From Chitinophaga pinensis (lineage in GTDB: Bacteria; Bacteroidota; Bacteroidia; Chitinophagales; Chitinophagaceae): a stretch of DNA of 64,000 bases. The DNA lies in NCBI GenBank assembly GCA_945876095.1, contig CAMCMP010000002.1, forward strand, positions 62,001-126,000. Direction: 5' to 3'. How positions within the stretch are numbered: the first letter of the stretch is position 1; each line of letters starts with the position of its first letter. Position numbers and translations under genes: made by a program. Below, in pieces: positions 46,831 through 56,370 of this stretch. The notes beneath the pieces are model-generated. The model saw nothing but the letters and a program-made list of their open reading frames with translations. It did no database searches and was not told the origin of the DNA.

Positions 46831-49464
46831 TTATCTAAGCAAAACAACTGTTCCTTGTTTTTTTATATTTTCTCCTAAATAGGTTACTCCTTCCGCCATC
46901 CATACAAACGTTCCTGGGTCTTGTTGGCTTCCTTTAAAACTCCCATCCCACCCTTTTCCTTTTTCTGAGGTGGTAAATAGTAGTTGACCCCATCTATTAT
47001 AAATTCTAAATAATTTTAGTGATCGCATTCCCATCAAGATGGGTCTTATAACATCATTATTGCCATCATTGTTCGGAGTAAATCCACTTGGTACATAAAA
47101 TCCTGGTGCAATTTTATAAACTTTTATTTGAATTTCATCCATTGCCTTACACCCACCTTTACTTATTGCAGTTAATTGATAGGTAATATTTTCTTGAGGA
47201 GTGGCAGTTGGATTAGAAATAGTAGGATTACTTAACCAAGTAGTAGGCTGCCAAAGGTAGGTTTCACCGCCTGTTCCATTTAAAACTACGGGCTCATTGA
47301 TTACAACTGAAGTATCCCTGCCTGCATAAGCTTTAAAAATAGCATCTACCGATACAATGATGCTGTCAATGGATGTTTTAATACAGCCTAAAGTATCACT
47401 TACCTCCACCTTAAATTGAGTGGCAGATGGCAGTCCTATGACTTTTGGATTAGCGATATTACTAGCTGTCAAATATTGGGTGGGGGTCCATGTATAAACA
47501 CTTCCTCCTGTGGCACGAAGTTGAGCAGCATCACCAAAACAAATGATCGTATCCTTTCCAGCATATGCTATTGGAGTAGGAGCTGACTTGATGGTTATTT
47601 GATCCTGACTTTGACATTTTCCAATATTTCCAAATACGGTATAGGTGATAGAAGGAACCGTTGGAGAAACGAAAGGATTTTTAATGGTGCTACTACTTAG
47701 ATAAGTGGTAGGGCTCCATACAAAATTTAACGCATCACTAATTGTATTGATCGTAAATCCATCAGGCCTACAAATGGTAGTATCATTTCCTAGGTTGATG
47801 GTTGCAAATGGTTTTACATCTACAAAAACAGAATCCGTGTTTTTACAACCGTCAGCATCACTAAAACTAACAAAATATTTGGTGGGTATATCAGGACTTA
47901 TAAAAGGGCTGGCAGAGCTTAGGCTGCTAATATTATAGTTTGGACTCCACACAAAATTTCCGATAGTACTTGTTTTTAATTGCAAAGTATCTATTGAACA
48001 AATGAGTGTATCGTGGGTGATTAAACCAAGGTCAGGACCATCGACTATTTTAATATTTTTTTTAACGGTATCGGTACATCCAAATGTATTTTTCACAATA
48101 AGTTGTGCACTGTAATTCCCTGTATTTAGATAGGTATAGTTAGGGTTTTTTAAAATGCTAGTGTCATTGTTAACCGATGTATTGCCAAAATTCCAGCGCC
48201 ATCCAGTAATGACGCCATATTTGGTGGTTGAAATATCCGAAAACTTAAAAGGAATTCCTTTGCAATAGGGTCCATCAGCTTTAAAGTCTGGAAAAAAACC
48301 AGGGTAAACTCTTACAATAATTGAATCTGAATTGGAACAAAATCCACCCAATGAAATATTTAGTTTTACTTTATATACACCTGTGTCACTAAAGATATGG
48401 ACTGGATTAGATAAAGCGCTATTATTGTCTGAGCCCGACAACGGATTTCCAAAATCCCAGTTGTACAGAGTACCAAAAGGATTAAAGACTGAGTTAGAAA
48501 AATTAACATTAAATCCATCACAGGTAACGGGTTTAGGAGCTAATTTGGCCACCACTGGAGCACAATCTTTTACTTGAATGTGAAGCTCTTTTCTGGTTTC
48601 GCTTACATATTTTCCTCCCCGTGTTTCAGTAATACAAACGGTAATTACAAATTCACCACCTGTTGTATTGGCCAAGGGCGCTATACCACTTATTAATCCA
48701 GTTAATGGATTGATGGTAACATTGGGCCCCATAGGCCTAGATCCAGTATAGGGAGAAGTATAGTAAACCTCAGCATAGGGCGGAGCAGCAGCAGGATTGG
48801 GGGAAGGCTGAGTGCTTCCACCGCCTATAAATGCTGAGCATAAAGAATAAGTTAGCTTATCTCCATCTTTATCAGTAGCTGAAAAAGGGTATTCGAAATA
48901 GGAATTACCACATACCACTCCTGTGTCATTTATTGGAAAATTGGGACTACTATTTTTATTTGCATTCGGTACAATAGAACTAGTGCCTGGTATCGAAATC
49001 GAATAGGTATTTCCAACAGACTCAGAGTTGTTTACATTTTGCATATTGGCAATCCTGCAACATCTTTGATAGCTGATGGTATATCCAACTGTAGAAGGTG
49101 CTAACTCTATACTATTTAGTTCATAGATCACAACTGTATAATAACAGCCTCGCTGGTCAAGAGAAATACAGGGTTCATCGACTTCTTTGGAGAGGTTATA
49201 CATTCTCGTGATGGTTACGGCTGGATTTGCTACTACATTATTGAACCCTTGTTCAAAAATGGTAAAATTGATTTGATTGGTGAGCTGCCCAGAATTGGGA
49301 TTGCAACTCATGTATACCGTTAGTGAAATTTTATATCTTAAGTAGTCAGGATTTACGATGCCAGGCCCTATGTATTCATACGTGAAAAAGCCCCCTTTAA
49401 TATGCGCTGCAAAAGCATTGAAGAGTGAAAAAAATAAAAAAAGTGTAATTAAAAACTTCTTCAT
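46831..49464 (-). CDS. Large secreted protein with PKD-like repeats and T9SS (gliding motility-type B) C-terminal sorting domain
   Basis: An 877-aa surface or secreted protein. Signal peptide at 1-19 (FLFFSLFNAFAA). The N-terminal third resembles Bacteroidota adhesin-like modules; around residues 310-470 two PKD-like domains end in ...NPVHIFSDTGVYKVKLNI and NPNYTYLNTGNYSAQLIV; then about four 80-residue repeats of the pattern W-x-P-x-x-Y/W-L-S...NP...Y-x-V (roughly 480-780). The C-terminal 85 residues (FTPNNDGNNDVIRP, LKLFRIYNRWGQLLF, WDGSFKGSQQDPGTFVW) are the type B gliding motility-associated sorting domain. Export through the SprA translocon encoded 3 kb away is inferred. Confidence 0.92.
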   Translation of the reverse strand: MKKFLITLFLFFSLFNAFAAHIKGGFFTYEYIGPGIVNPDYLRYKISLTVYMSCNPNSGQLTNQINFTIFEQGFNNVVANPAVTITRMYNLSKEVDEPCISLDQRGCYYTVVIYELNSIELAPSTVGYTISYQRCCRIANMQNVNNSESVGNTYSISIPGTSSIVPNANKNSSPNFPINDTGVVCGNSYFEYPFSATDKDGDKLTYSLCSAFIGGGSTQPSPNPAAAPPYAEVYYTSPYTGSRPMGPNVTINPLTGLISGIAPLANTTGGEFVITVCITETRGGKYVSETRKELHIQVKDCAPVVAKLAPKPVTCDGFNVNFSNSVFNPFGTLYNWDFGNPLSGSDNNSALSNPVHIFSDTGVYKVKLNISLGGFCSNSDSIIVRVYPGFFPDFKADGPYCKGIPFKFSDISTTKYGVITGWRWNFGNTSVNNDTSILKNPNYTYLNTGNYSAQLIVKNTFGCTDTVKKNIKIVDGPDLGLITHDTLICSIDTLQLKTSTIGNFVWSPNYNISSLSSASPFISPDIPTKYFVSFSDADGCKNTDSVFVDVKPFATINLGNDTTICRPDGFTINTISDALNFVWSPTTYLSSSTIKNPFVSPTVPSITYTVFGNIGKCQSQDQITIKSAPTPIAYAGKDTIICFGDAAQLRATGGSVYTWTPTQYLTASNIANPKVIGLPSATQFKVEVSDTLGCIKTSIDSIIVSVDAIFKAYAGRDTSVVINEPVVLNGTGGETYLWQPTTWLSNPTISNPTATPQENITYQLTAISKGGCKAMDEIQIKVYKIAPGFYVPSGFTPNNDGNNDVIRPILMGMRSLKLFRIYNRWGQLLFTTSEKGKGWDGSFKGSQQDPGTFVWMAEGVTYLGENIKKQGTVVLLR

Positions 49465-49639
49465 AATCAGCTAAATGAACAAATACTCCTCATAAAATTA
49501 GCCAAAAACTAACTCTTTTGGCAACTGAATTATGTTAAAAATTGAATTTAGTCAAACTCTTTTGCAGTTTTTGCATGGTTGTGCTAATGAATGACTTGAT
49601 AGTATTGGATTTCAATTTTAGAGGGGTAAATATATTTTT

Positions 49640-51886
49640 TTAAAGATTTAACCAGTAATTCATTTTAAAGACCAAAGCTCGGTTCTTATTCTTCATCACA
49701 GGGTCTGTAAAATAATTGTCACTATAAACTAAAAAGATATCACTCATGGGTTTATAACGCCATTGAATCTTGCTATTGATATTAAAATTATTACGCTGAT
49801 TATTATATTGTAAAAAAGTAGACCATGATAAGTTGTTGGAAAAATTAATTTCTATTCTTGGAGCAATTAAAAAAAGATTGCTTGATCCATATATTTCAGG
49901 AAAGGTTAATTTAGTTTGTTGAAAGCTCATGGCAAAATTACCCCAAGGCTGAACTCTATATTTTGTCATTAATTCATACTGAAGCATAGTACCATTGAAA
50001 AAATCTCCTCCTGCTAACATAGCAGTATATGATATTTTCTTTTTAATATCTGATCCATAGGTAATAGAACCCCCTCCTGCTCTGTATTTTCCTGGAGGGA
50101 TGGGGAGCTTATCAGTGAAAGAAGTATTAAAGAGTAGATTATTTGCATTATACGAAGTGCCTAGCATCAAATAGGAGGTATTCTTGAAAGTTAATCCAAG
50201 TTTTAATTCATGCATACTTTCATTAAAATTTAAGCTAGGGTTTAAAAAAATAATATTGGTTGTGCTAAGTTTGATTTGAGTGACTTTTCCTTTTTTCGGA
50301 TAAAATGTATGCATGATTTCATTGAACAATTGCTTGTATCCGATTCTAGTAGTGGTATCAAAAAGGGCATCATAATTTTCGATGCGGCTGATGAATCCCA
50401 TGTCGGTATAATATTTTTCGCTAATTTGAGTGACATCAAAAATAATATTCCATTCTTTCGAAAAATATCCACCACCCGTATTGGTATAATATCCAGGATT
50501 TTTGATGCCGTCTTTAAACGATAAATGATGGCCACTCCATGCATTCCATTTGCCAGTAATATCTAGGAAATTATATTCTACACCAACATTTCTTCCAAAC
50601 TTGTCTAATGGATTTTTAAATCGATGATTCTTATCTTCTATTCCTTGTCGATTAAAAAAATATCCTGTTACAGAGGATCTTTTCTGTACCTGCTGATTAA
50701 AAGTGAAGGCAGTATAATTTTGAGCAGCTGCATCATTTTTTGCAAGGGTTTGCATATTCATCATTCCCACCCTCATTTTTTTTGTAATATTTCCACTGAT
50801 ACGAATACCCGCTAAAATGGGTATTCTATTTCCATTGTTATCAAGTCCAATTGTTCTTGAGTAAAATGGTCGGATAGGTGGAATACCAAAATTTGAAAAC
50901 AAGTCATCGTTCTCTAAAAAGAAAGTTCTTTTTTCAGGAAAAAAAATATTGAATCTTGTGAGGTTGGTAACTTGTTGGTCTGCCTCTACCTGTGAAAAAT
51001 CAGGGTTGACGGTAAGGTCCATATTTAATGAAGAAGTAAGCGCAATTTTTGAATCAAAACCTCCATTTAATTTGCCTGACCATGGTTCGTTGGCCTCCTT
51101 ATCCGAAGACTGAAAACTAGATACATAGGGGATTGTAGAGATGTTAGTTCCTGGTGCCGGCGGAGGTGTATTCCAGTTAAGTGAACCAGCATATCCGAAA
51201 TCATAGAAAGGAAAGTTGGTGGGCATTTTAGTCCAACTAGAGAATTCATTATTTTTTACATCATTTCTTAAAAAATTAATACCCCATTTAGTTTTTCCTT
51301 CTTTAAATCGAAGGGTCTTGAATGGAATGGCAATTTCTGCTATCCAATAATTTGGATACCTAGTCGTTGCTGAGATCCATTTGTTATCCCAACTAAAACT
51401 TAATTCTCCACCACTTTGTCCATTTGCAACTAAATCTTCAGATTGAACATTATAAGGTGTTAAACCAAATAAAAATCCATTGGTTTTTTGATTTACTGGG
51501 TCTATGGCGATGGCAACTGCATCACTTGAAAAAAATCCCTGATCTCTCTTCAATGATTGCACAACATAATAGTTGGTGTCGATGGCTTTTATTCCAATAT
51601 AGAGGTACTGGTCATCATAACTCATCTTCACATAAGTTTGTCTCACAGGTCTTCCGTCATCGTTGGGCCATTTTTTCCAAAAATCACTGGTTTGTTCAGC
51701 AGTCTTCCACATCTCTTCATCTAATAGTCCATCTATTTTTATTTTAGATGATGCTTTGCTGATATTTAATTTAAACTTCTCTTGAAAATCTAAGTTGATT
51801 TGTGAAGACAAGCTAAGAAAAGAAAAAAGCAGTAGGAGTAAAAATATATTGATTTTTAGGATCATGAAGAAATGCTTTTTTATCAT
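49640..51886 (-). CDS. DUF5916 outer-membrane protein with CBM9-like N-terminal domain
   Basis: A 748-aa protein. After a hydrophobic signal (about 8-29) the region 40-230 reads as a carbohydrate-binding family 9-like domain (KIDGLLDEEMWKTAE, YDDQYLYIGIKA, SSDAVAIAIDPV, WIAEIAIPFKTLRF, WGINFLRND). The rest is the DUF5916 domain with alternating aromatic beta strands and an end typical of outer-membrane barrels (FKMNYWLNL). PEKRTFFLENDDLFSNFG is a frequent DUF5916 motif. In many Bacteroidota these occur near peptidases or TonB systems; none is next to it here. Role unknown; outer-membrane location is likely. Either ATG at 51886 or 51865 could be the start. Confidence 0.88.
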   Translation of the reverse strand: MIKKHFFMILKINIFLLLLLFSFLSLSSQINLDFQEKFKLNISKASSKIKIDGLLDEEMWKTAEQTSDFWKKWPNDDGRPVRQTYVKMSYDDQYLYIGIKAIDTNYYVVQSLKRDQGFFSSDAVAIAIDPVNQKTNGFLFGLTPYNVQSEDLVANGQSGGELSFSWDNKWISATTRYPNYWIAEIAIPFKTLRFKEGKTKWGINFLRNDVKNNEFSSWTKMPTNFPFYDFGYAGSLNWNTPPPAPGTNISTIPYVSSFQSSDKEANEPWSGKLNGGFDSKIALTSSLNMDLTVNPDFSQVEADQQVTNLTRFNIFFPEKRTFFLENDDLFSNFGIPPIRPFYSRTIGLDNNGNRIPILAGIRISGNITKKMRVGMMNMQTLAKNDAAAQNYTAFTFNQQVQKRSSVTGYFFNRQGIEDKNHRFKNPLDKFGRNVGVEYNFLDITGKWNAWSGHHLSFKDGIKNPGYYTNTGGGYFSKEWNIIFDVTQISEKYYTDMGFISRIENYDALFDTTTRIGYKQLFNEIMHTFYPKKGKVTQIKLSTTNIIFLNPSLNFNESMHELKLGLTFKNTSYLMLGTSYNANNLLFNTSFTDKLPIPPGKYRAGGGSITYGSDIKKKISYTAMLAGGDFFNGTMLQYELMTKYRVQPWGNFAMSFQQTKLTFPEIYGSSNLFLIAPRIEINFSNNLSWSTFLQYNNQRNNFNINSKIQWRYKPMSDIFLVYSDNYFTDPVMKNKNRALVFKMNYWLNL

Positions 51887-52132
51887 TCAAGGTGAAATTT
51901 ACATTTCGCATTGAATGATTTTTACTTAGGTTTTATAATGTTATTGACGGATGAATGAATTCGATTTTTTAGAATTAAGTATTAAGTCGAATAGTTTTTA
52001 TCCATTTTATGCGGTAAAGGTAATGAAGGAAAATAATTGTGCCCTTTTTTCTGATAAATGGTAAGGACATAGGGGGAATAATGTTTTTTATGAGTAATAA
52101 TATCAATACTGGCGGTATTGATGGTATATATA

Positions 52133-52577
52133 GTTGACCTTCAAAAAGTCGTAAGCGCACATTCGGTAAAGTTTTTTATCAAATCCTTTTACTTTTTTGC
52201 CTTGATGCAAAAAAGTAACAAAAAAAATCAAGCCTGCGAATAAAAAGGCTGAAATTTTAAATATCAGCCTAAAATCAATCCGCCGCGGCGGAGGGTGAGT
52301 AAGTTACTTTAAAGGGAGTGCCTCCGCCGCGGCGGACTGATTTTTTAACGGCTGATATTTAAAATTTCTAGCACTTTTTATTCGAGGGCCTCAGACAAAG
52401 GAGCCACTATTTATTAATGCAAAATTAAAATACGGAGTTACTTTAAAGGGGGTGTCTCCGCCGCGGCGGACTGATTTTTTAACGTCTGATATTTAATATT
52501 TCTAGCACTTTTTATTCGAGGGCGTTTACACTACTATTATGTCAAATTGCTTAACCCGACTTTTTGAGGGTTAACTA
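52133..52577 (+). repeat. Dispersed non-coding element, copy C (about 445 bp)
   Basis: Third member. Left end GTTGACCTTCAAAAAGTCGTAAGC and right end, read in reverse, GTTAACCCTCAAAAAGTCGGG form terminal inverted repeats. Inside: hairpin TTACTTTTTTGC-6-GCAAAAAAGTAA (52189-52218); three perfect TCCGCCGCGGCGGA palindromes (52279, 52323, 52457); an inverted repeat in which CGAATAAAAAGGCTGAAATT... (52237) mirrors ...TAGCACTTTTTATTCG (52384); and a second core module. Compared with copies A and B about 130 bases after the left end are deleted. The interval 51887-52132 before it holds nothing else I can support. Confidence 0.8.
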
Positions 52578-52605
52578 AATATTCCTTTGAATAATTCTGG
52601 GATCT

Positions 52606-53421
52606 CTAAGCTAATTTCAAAAAATTATAGACTATTTCATTTGACTTATCCGTCTCTTCCAGCATACCCATATGAGCTGATTTTTCTAAAATGTGGATAT
52701 GTGATACAGCTGGAAAATAACATTGCTCAAGACTGCATTGTAATGGAATGATATTGTCTTTCTCACCGATTATAAAAAGAATGGATTTTTGAAATTGTTT
52801 TAATACCTCAGTTCTGTCCGGACGTTTCATCATTGCCTCATAATATTGAATTAGAGATAACGGATTAAATCCTTTTGATTGGTTGATCAATTCATTTATC
52901 ACTATGGTGTGTTCTTTTGCAAATGTCTCGGTGAATAGTCCTGGAATACTAGTTTGTAAAAACGCAAAGCTTCCATGTTCTTTAATAAATTGTATAGCCT
53001 TTATTCTCGACAATTTCTTTTCCTTATTATCGGCAAATGCCGTAGAATGAAAAAGACCAAATTTGGTAAGATGTTGTGGATACTTTTCTGCAAAAGCTAG
53101 TGCTATATAAGCTCCCATACTATGACCAATGATGCTTACTTCCTCTAGTCCAGCATTTCCTTCCTTTTCAAAATCGTCGGCTAAGATCGCTCTAATTACT
53201 TCTGCATAGATGTCTATATTTCCATTCTGAATCAATTCTGATTGTCCACTGCCTGGTATATCTGGAATGAGTAATCGAAAATCATTTTTCAAAAAGTCAA
53301 TCTGATTTTCCCAGATGGCTCCATCCTCCGCAAAGCCATGCAGAAGCATTACTTTTTTTCCCTTACCAATACTTCGATAAAAAATAGTAGACTGTTGATA
53401 TAGTAAATTATTATTGGTCAA
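52606..53421 (-). CDS. Alpha/beta-fold hydrolase
   Basis: A 271-aa cytoplasmic hydrolase. HGFAEDGAIWENQI provides the oxyanion-hole region, the nucleophile elbow is GHSMGAYIALAFA (catalytic Ser), the acid is likely Asp in IIGEKDNIIP, and the His is in LEKSAHMGMLEE, completing a catalytic triad. The PDIPGSGQSE segment is common to esterase and haloalkane-like branches. It is the last gene of a possible minus-strand run (dprA, guaB, DUF4105, hydrolase) with a 38-base gap to the preceding DUF4105 gene. Substrate unknown. Confidence 0.92.
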   Translation of the reverse strand: MTNNNLLYQQSTIFYRSIGKGKKVMLLHGFAEDGAIWENQIDFLKNDFRLLIPDIPGSGQSELIQNGNIDIYAEVIRAILADDFEKEGNAGLEEVSIIGHSMGAYIALAFAEKYPQHLTKFGLFHSTAFADNKEKKLSRIKAIQFIKEHGSFAFLQTSIPGLFTETFAKEHTIVINELINQSKGFNPLSLIQYYEAMMKRPDRTEVLKQFQKSILFIIGEKDNIIPLQCSLEQCYFPAVSHIHILEKSAHMGMLEETDKSNEIVYNFLKLA

Positions 53422-53459
53422 ATTAATTATCCTGACATTGTTAAAAGAATGGTGTTAAT

Positions 53460-54680
53460 TTATAATGAAGACTTCAAATATTTTTTAGCACTTCTAAAAA
53501 TCATTAGTAATACAATTGGAATGAGAGAAGTATTCAGTTGTTGTGGTAAAAAGATCCAGCTAATTAATAACAATAAAAGAGCGAGAGCTTGGATACCAAA
53601 ATATTTTTGAATCCATTTTTTTTGACTAGGCATTAAAAATGCCGCAATGATATTGGTTGGCCATGCCCATAATAAGTTATAATTATTTTTTGTCATTGAA
53701 TGATCAGTACCCCACCACATGAAAATTAGTAGTACTCCTAGCATACCAATTAAAAAAAAGAAGACGCCATCAAATCCTTGCAAAAATATTTTTATCCAAC
53801 GGTTAGACGAAAAACTAACAAATAAAATACAGCTAAATAAAAGGGAGAAAACGAATAGTGGGGTTAATAGGTAACTTTCTTCCCCTTGTTCAGATATTGA
53901 ATATAAGTTTTTTGTTGAAATGACTGAAGGCGTTTGTTGATTAGTGCTGTCTAATGATTTCATTAAATTGTCGGGAAGAAATTGCGAATGTGTAGTTGAC
54001 ATGATAGCATCGGTAGGGGCACCCAGTAGTAAGTCGATACCAACTTTGCTCCAATCTTTTTCATTCTTGTCAAGATATAAATGTATTGCTTGTCGAAAGC
54101 TAGTGCCCTTGGGCATAACTGGCTGAAAGGTGGGATGATCTTTTTTATATTTTACCAGCATATCTCTTGCTCTAGAAGTACAATTGTCAAAAAAGAAATC
54201 GTATTTATAATACCTATTTTTCTCTTTTGCATTTTCATACAGCGCCTGTTTTAGTGCAATTTTTTCTTCTCCATCTAAGTTAAGCAGTTGCTCGGTTATT
54301 CCTCTGTTTTCAGCTTGGTAAGCAAATTTAAAATCCGAAAAATTCTCTGCAGATAAATAGTATAATAGTTTACCTCGGATAAATTTTGTATAAAATCCAT
54401 CGTCTTCAAAATTGAAAGTTCCGTAGTTAAAAACATAGTCTGTTAGACTGATGCTATCTGTAATGCGAATAGCAGTATGGCCAAAAGTTGAATAGAGTTC
54501 TTGTCCTGGAGTACAGGTAAGTAATGATATTCTAATATGCGATGAATCTTGCGCAAAAGAAGAGCACTGAATTTGAAAAAATATAAAAATGAAAAGAAGT
54601 CGCGGCGCTACTTTTTTTGAAATAAAAGTGAAGGCGAGTTCAAGAGCTAAACAAGCTGGTTGAGATAGCTTTTTTTTCAT
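53460..54680 (-). CDS. DUF4105 protein, Lnb-like lipoprotein N-acyltransferase candidate
   Basis: A 406-aa membrane protein. After a signal-like segment (about 27-43) the periplasmic DUF4105 domain contains TCTPGQELYSTFGHTAIRI (conserved His), NYGTFNFEDDGFYTKFIRGKLLYYL in pieces, and YDFFFDNCTSRARDML with the conserved Cys. The C-terminal 140 residues hold about five TM helices (VFSLLFSCILFVSF, FFFLIGMLGVLLIFMWW, and others). DUF4105 proteins of this layout are described as Lnb-like, with Lnb being a lipoprotein N-acyltransferase reported in Bacteroides; that function is inferred here from family knowledge. It lies 51 bases after guaB. Confidence 0.85.
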   Translation of the reverse strand: MKKKLSQPACLALELAFTFISKKVAPRLLFIFIFFQIQCSSFAQDSSHIRISLLTCTPGQELYSTFGHTAIRITDSISLTDYVFNYGTFNFEDDGFYTKFIRGKLLYYLSAENFSDFKFAYQAENRGITEQLLNLDGEEKIALKQALYENAKEKNRYYKYDFFFDNCTSRARDMLVKYKKDHPTFQPVMPKGTSFRQAIHLYLDKNEKDWSKVGIDLLLGAPTDAIMSTTHSQFLPDNLMKSLDSTNQQTPSVISTKNLYSISEQGEESYLLTPLFVFSLLFSCILFVSFSSNRWIKIFLQGFDGVFFFLIGMLGVLLIFMWWGTDHSMTKNNYNLLWAWPTNIIAAFLMPSQKKWIQKYFGIQALALLLLLISWIFLPQQLNTSLIPIVLLMIFRSAKKYLKSSL

Positions 54681-54731
54681 GGTATTAATTAAAACCTTTT
54701 CATCTTTTTCGATTAGCTGATTTACAAAATG

Positions 54732-56225
54732 TTAGCGACTGTAATTAGGCGCTTCTTTTGTGATGGCGATATCGTGGGCATGACTTTCTTTCATTCCCGC
54801 ATTGGTTATTTTAACAAAAGTAGCGTTTTGCAATGCCTTGATTGTATTGGCACCACAGTAACCCATACCTGCTCTCAAGCCACCAATATATTGATGAACG
54901 ATTTCTTTTAATGGGCCTTTAAAGGCAACTCTTCCTTCAATGCCCTCTGGTACAAATTTTTTGATATCAGCTTCTACATCTTGAAAATAACGATCGCTGC
55001 TACCTTGAGCCATTGCACCTAAAGAGCCCATGCCTCTGTATTGTTTAAAACGACGTCCTTCATAAATAATAGTTTCACCAGGACTTTCTTCTGTTCCTGC
55101 AAATACATTTCCCATCATTACACAACTAGCTCCAGCGGCTAGTGCCTTTACCATATCTCCTGTGTATCGAATACCGCCATCGCTGATGATACCAACGTTC
55201 TTATTTTTTAATGCGGCAGCTGCTTCCATTACTGCAGTAATTTGAGGCACTCCAGTACCTGCAACGATTCTAGTGGTACAGATGGAGCCTGGTCCAATTC
55301 CAACCTTCACTGCATCGGCACCTGCATTGGCAAGCGCTAATGCACCAGCTGCTGTGCCTACATTACCAGCAATTACCTGAATACCTTTAAATGTTTTTTT
55401 AATTTCTTTTAATGCATCCATTACTCCTTTGGTATGTCCATGGGCGCTGTCTAAACAAATAACGTCAACGCCTGCATGATGAAGGGCTGCAACTCGGTCA
55501 AGAGTGTCTTTGGTAATACCTACTCCTGCACCAACTAATAATCTTCCAAATGAATCTTTTACTGCATGAGGGTGAGATTTTAATTTTAAAATATCACTGA
55601 AAGTAATCAAGCCAATTAGTTCGCCTGATTTATTTACAACAGGTAATTTTTCAATTTTATTTTTCTTGAAGATTAGTTCTGCTTTTTTTAAATTGGTTCC
55701 TTCTGGTGCAGTAATGAGATTTTCTTTCGTCATTACAGAACTTACCTTTTCTTTGAAGTTCGTTTCTAGGCGTATATCCCTGTTCGTTAAAATACCCACC
55801 AATTGATTGCTTTTATTTACGATAGGAATACCTCCAATCTTATTTTCTCGCATCATACGGATTGCTTCACCGATAGTGGCATCTGGTGAAAGAGTAACAG
55901 GATCTAATATCAAACCATTTTCACTTCTCTTTACTTTTCTCACTTGGTCAGACTGTTGACTAATGCTCATATTTTTATGAAGAATGCCTAGTCCGCCTTC
56001 CCTTGCCAATGCAATCGCAAGCTGTGCTTCAGTAACCGTATCCATCGCAGCACTTAACATGGGTACATGCAGCGTAATGGATTTGGTAAGTTGGGTATTG
56101 ATATCTACTTCGCGTGGGAGAACCTGGGAGTATGCTGGCATCAGCAATACATCGTCGAAAGTGAGACCTTCACCGAAAAATCTATTGGATTTACTTTTAG
56201 CTGGGGAGTTATTTATTGTTGCCAT
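54732..56225 (-). CDS. guaB: IMP dehydrogenase
   Basis: NAD-dependent oxidation of IMP to XMP, the rate-limiting step to guanine nucleotides. A TIM barrel starts with [20 protein letters not shown]; two CBS domains are inserted (about 100-220: [34 protein letters not shown]); catalytic loop [20 protein letters not shown] with the active Cys, [17 protein letters not shown] and the flap RGMGSLGAM. The long track ORF (from 56378) starts in the dprA-guaB gap; the ATG at 56225 gives 497 aa with the usual short N-terminus. A promoter element ends three bases before this ATG. Confidence 0.97.
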   Translation of the reverse strand: MATINNSPAKSKSNRFFGEGLTFDDVLLMPAYSQVLPREVDINTQLTKSITLHVPMLSAAMDTVTEAQLAIALAREGGLGILHKNMSISQQSDQVRKVKRSENGLILDPVTLSPDATIGEAIRMMRENKIGGIPIVNKSNQLVGILTNRDIRLETNFKEKVSSVMTKENLITAPEGTNLKKAELIFKKNKIEKLPVVNKSGELIGLITFSDILKLKSHPHAVKDSFGRLLVGAGVGITKDTLDRVAALHHAGVDVICLDSAHGHTKGVMDALKEIKKTFKGIQVIAGNVGTAAGALALANAGADAVKVGIGPGSICTTRIVAGTGVPQITAVMEAAAALKNKNVGIISDGGIRYTGDMVKALAAGASCVMMGNVFAGTEESPGETIIYEGRRFKQYRGMGSLGAMAQGSSDRYFQDVEADIKKFVPEGIEGRVAFKGPLKEIVHQYIGGLRAGMGYCGANTIKALQNATFVKITNAGMKESHAHDIAITKEAPNYSR

Positions 56226-56228
56226 AGG

Positions 56229-56260
56229 CAAAGATAAAAGAAAATTGATTTGTACCCAAA
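56229..56260 (-). promoter_or_regulatory. Bacteroidota-type promoter of guaB
   Basis: Minus strand TTTG (56260-56257), 20-base spacer, TATCTTTG (56236-56229): a full -33/-7 match. The -7 box ends only three bases from the ATG, implying a leaderless or near-leaderless message. Confidence 0.7.
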
Positions 56261-56370
56261 AACTGCTAAAAATCCATTCGATAGGGTAGTTTACTGATAA
56301 AACTTGTTCTAGTAAGTAATCAATGAAAGAATTTGGAAATTTGAACCAATTCAATCGTAGTATATTCATT

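Noticed and set aside
52279-52470. Regularly recurring TCCGCCGCGGCGGA considered as CRISPR repeats
   Set aside because: Spacing is irregular, intervening sequence is itself repeated between loci, and no cas genes are in the window.
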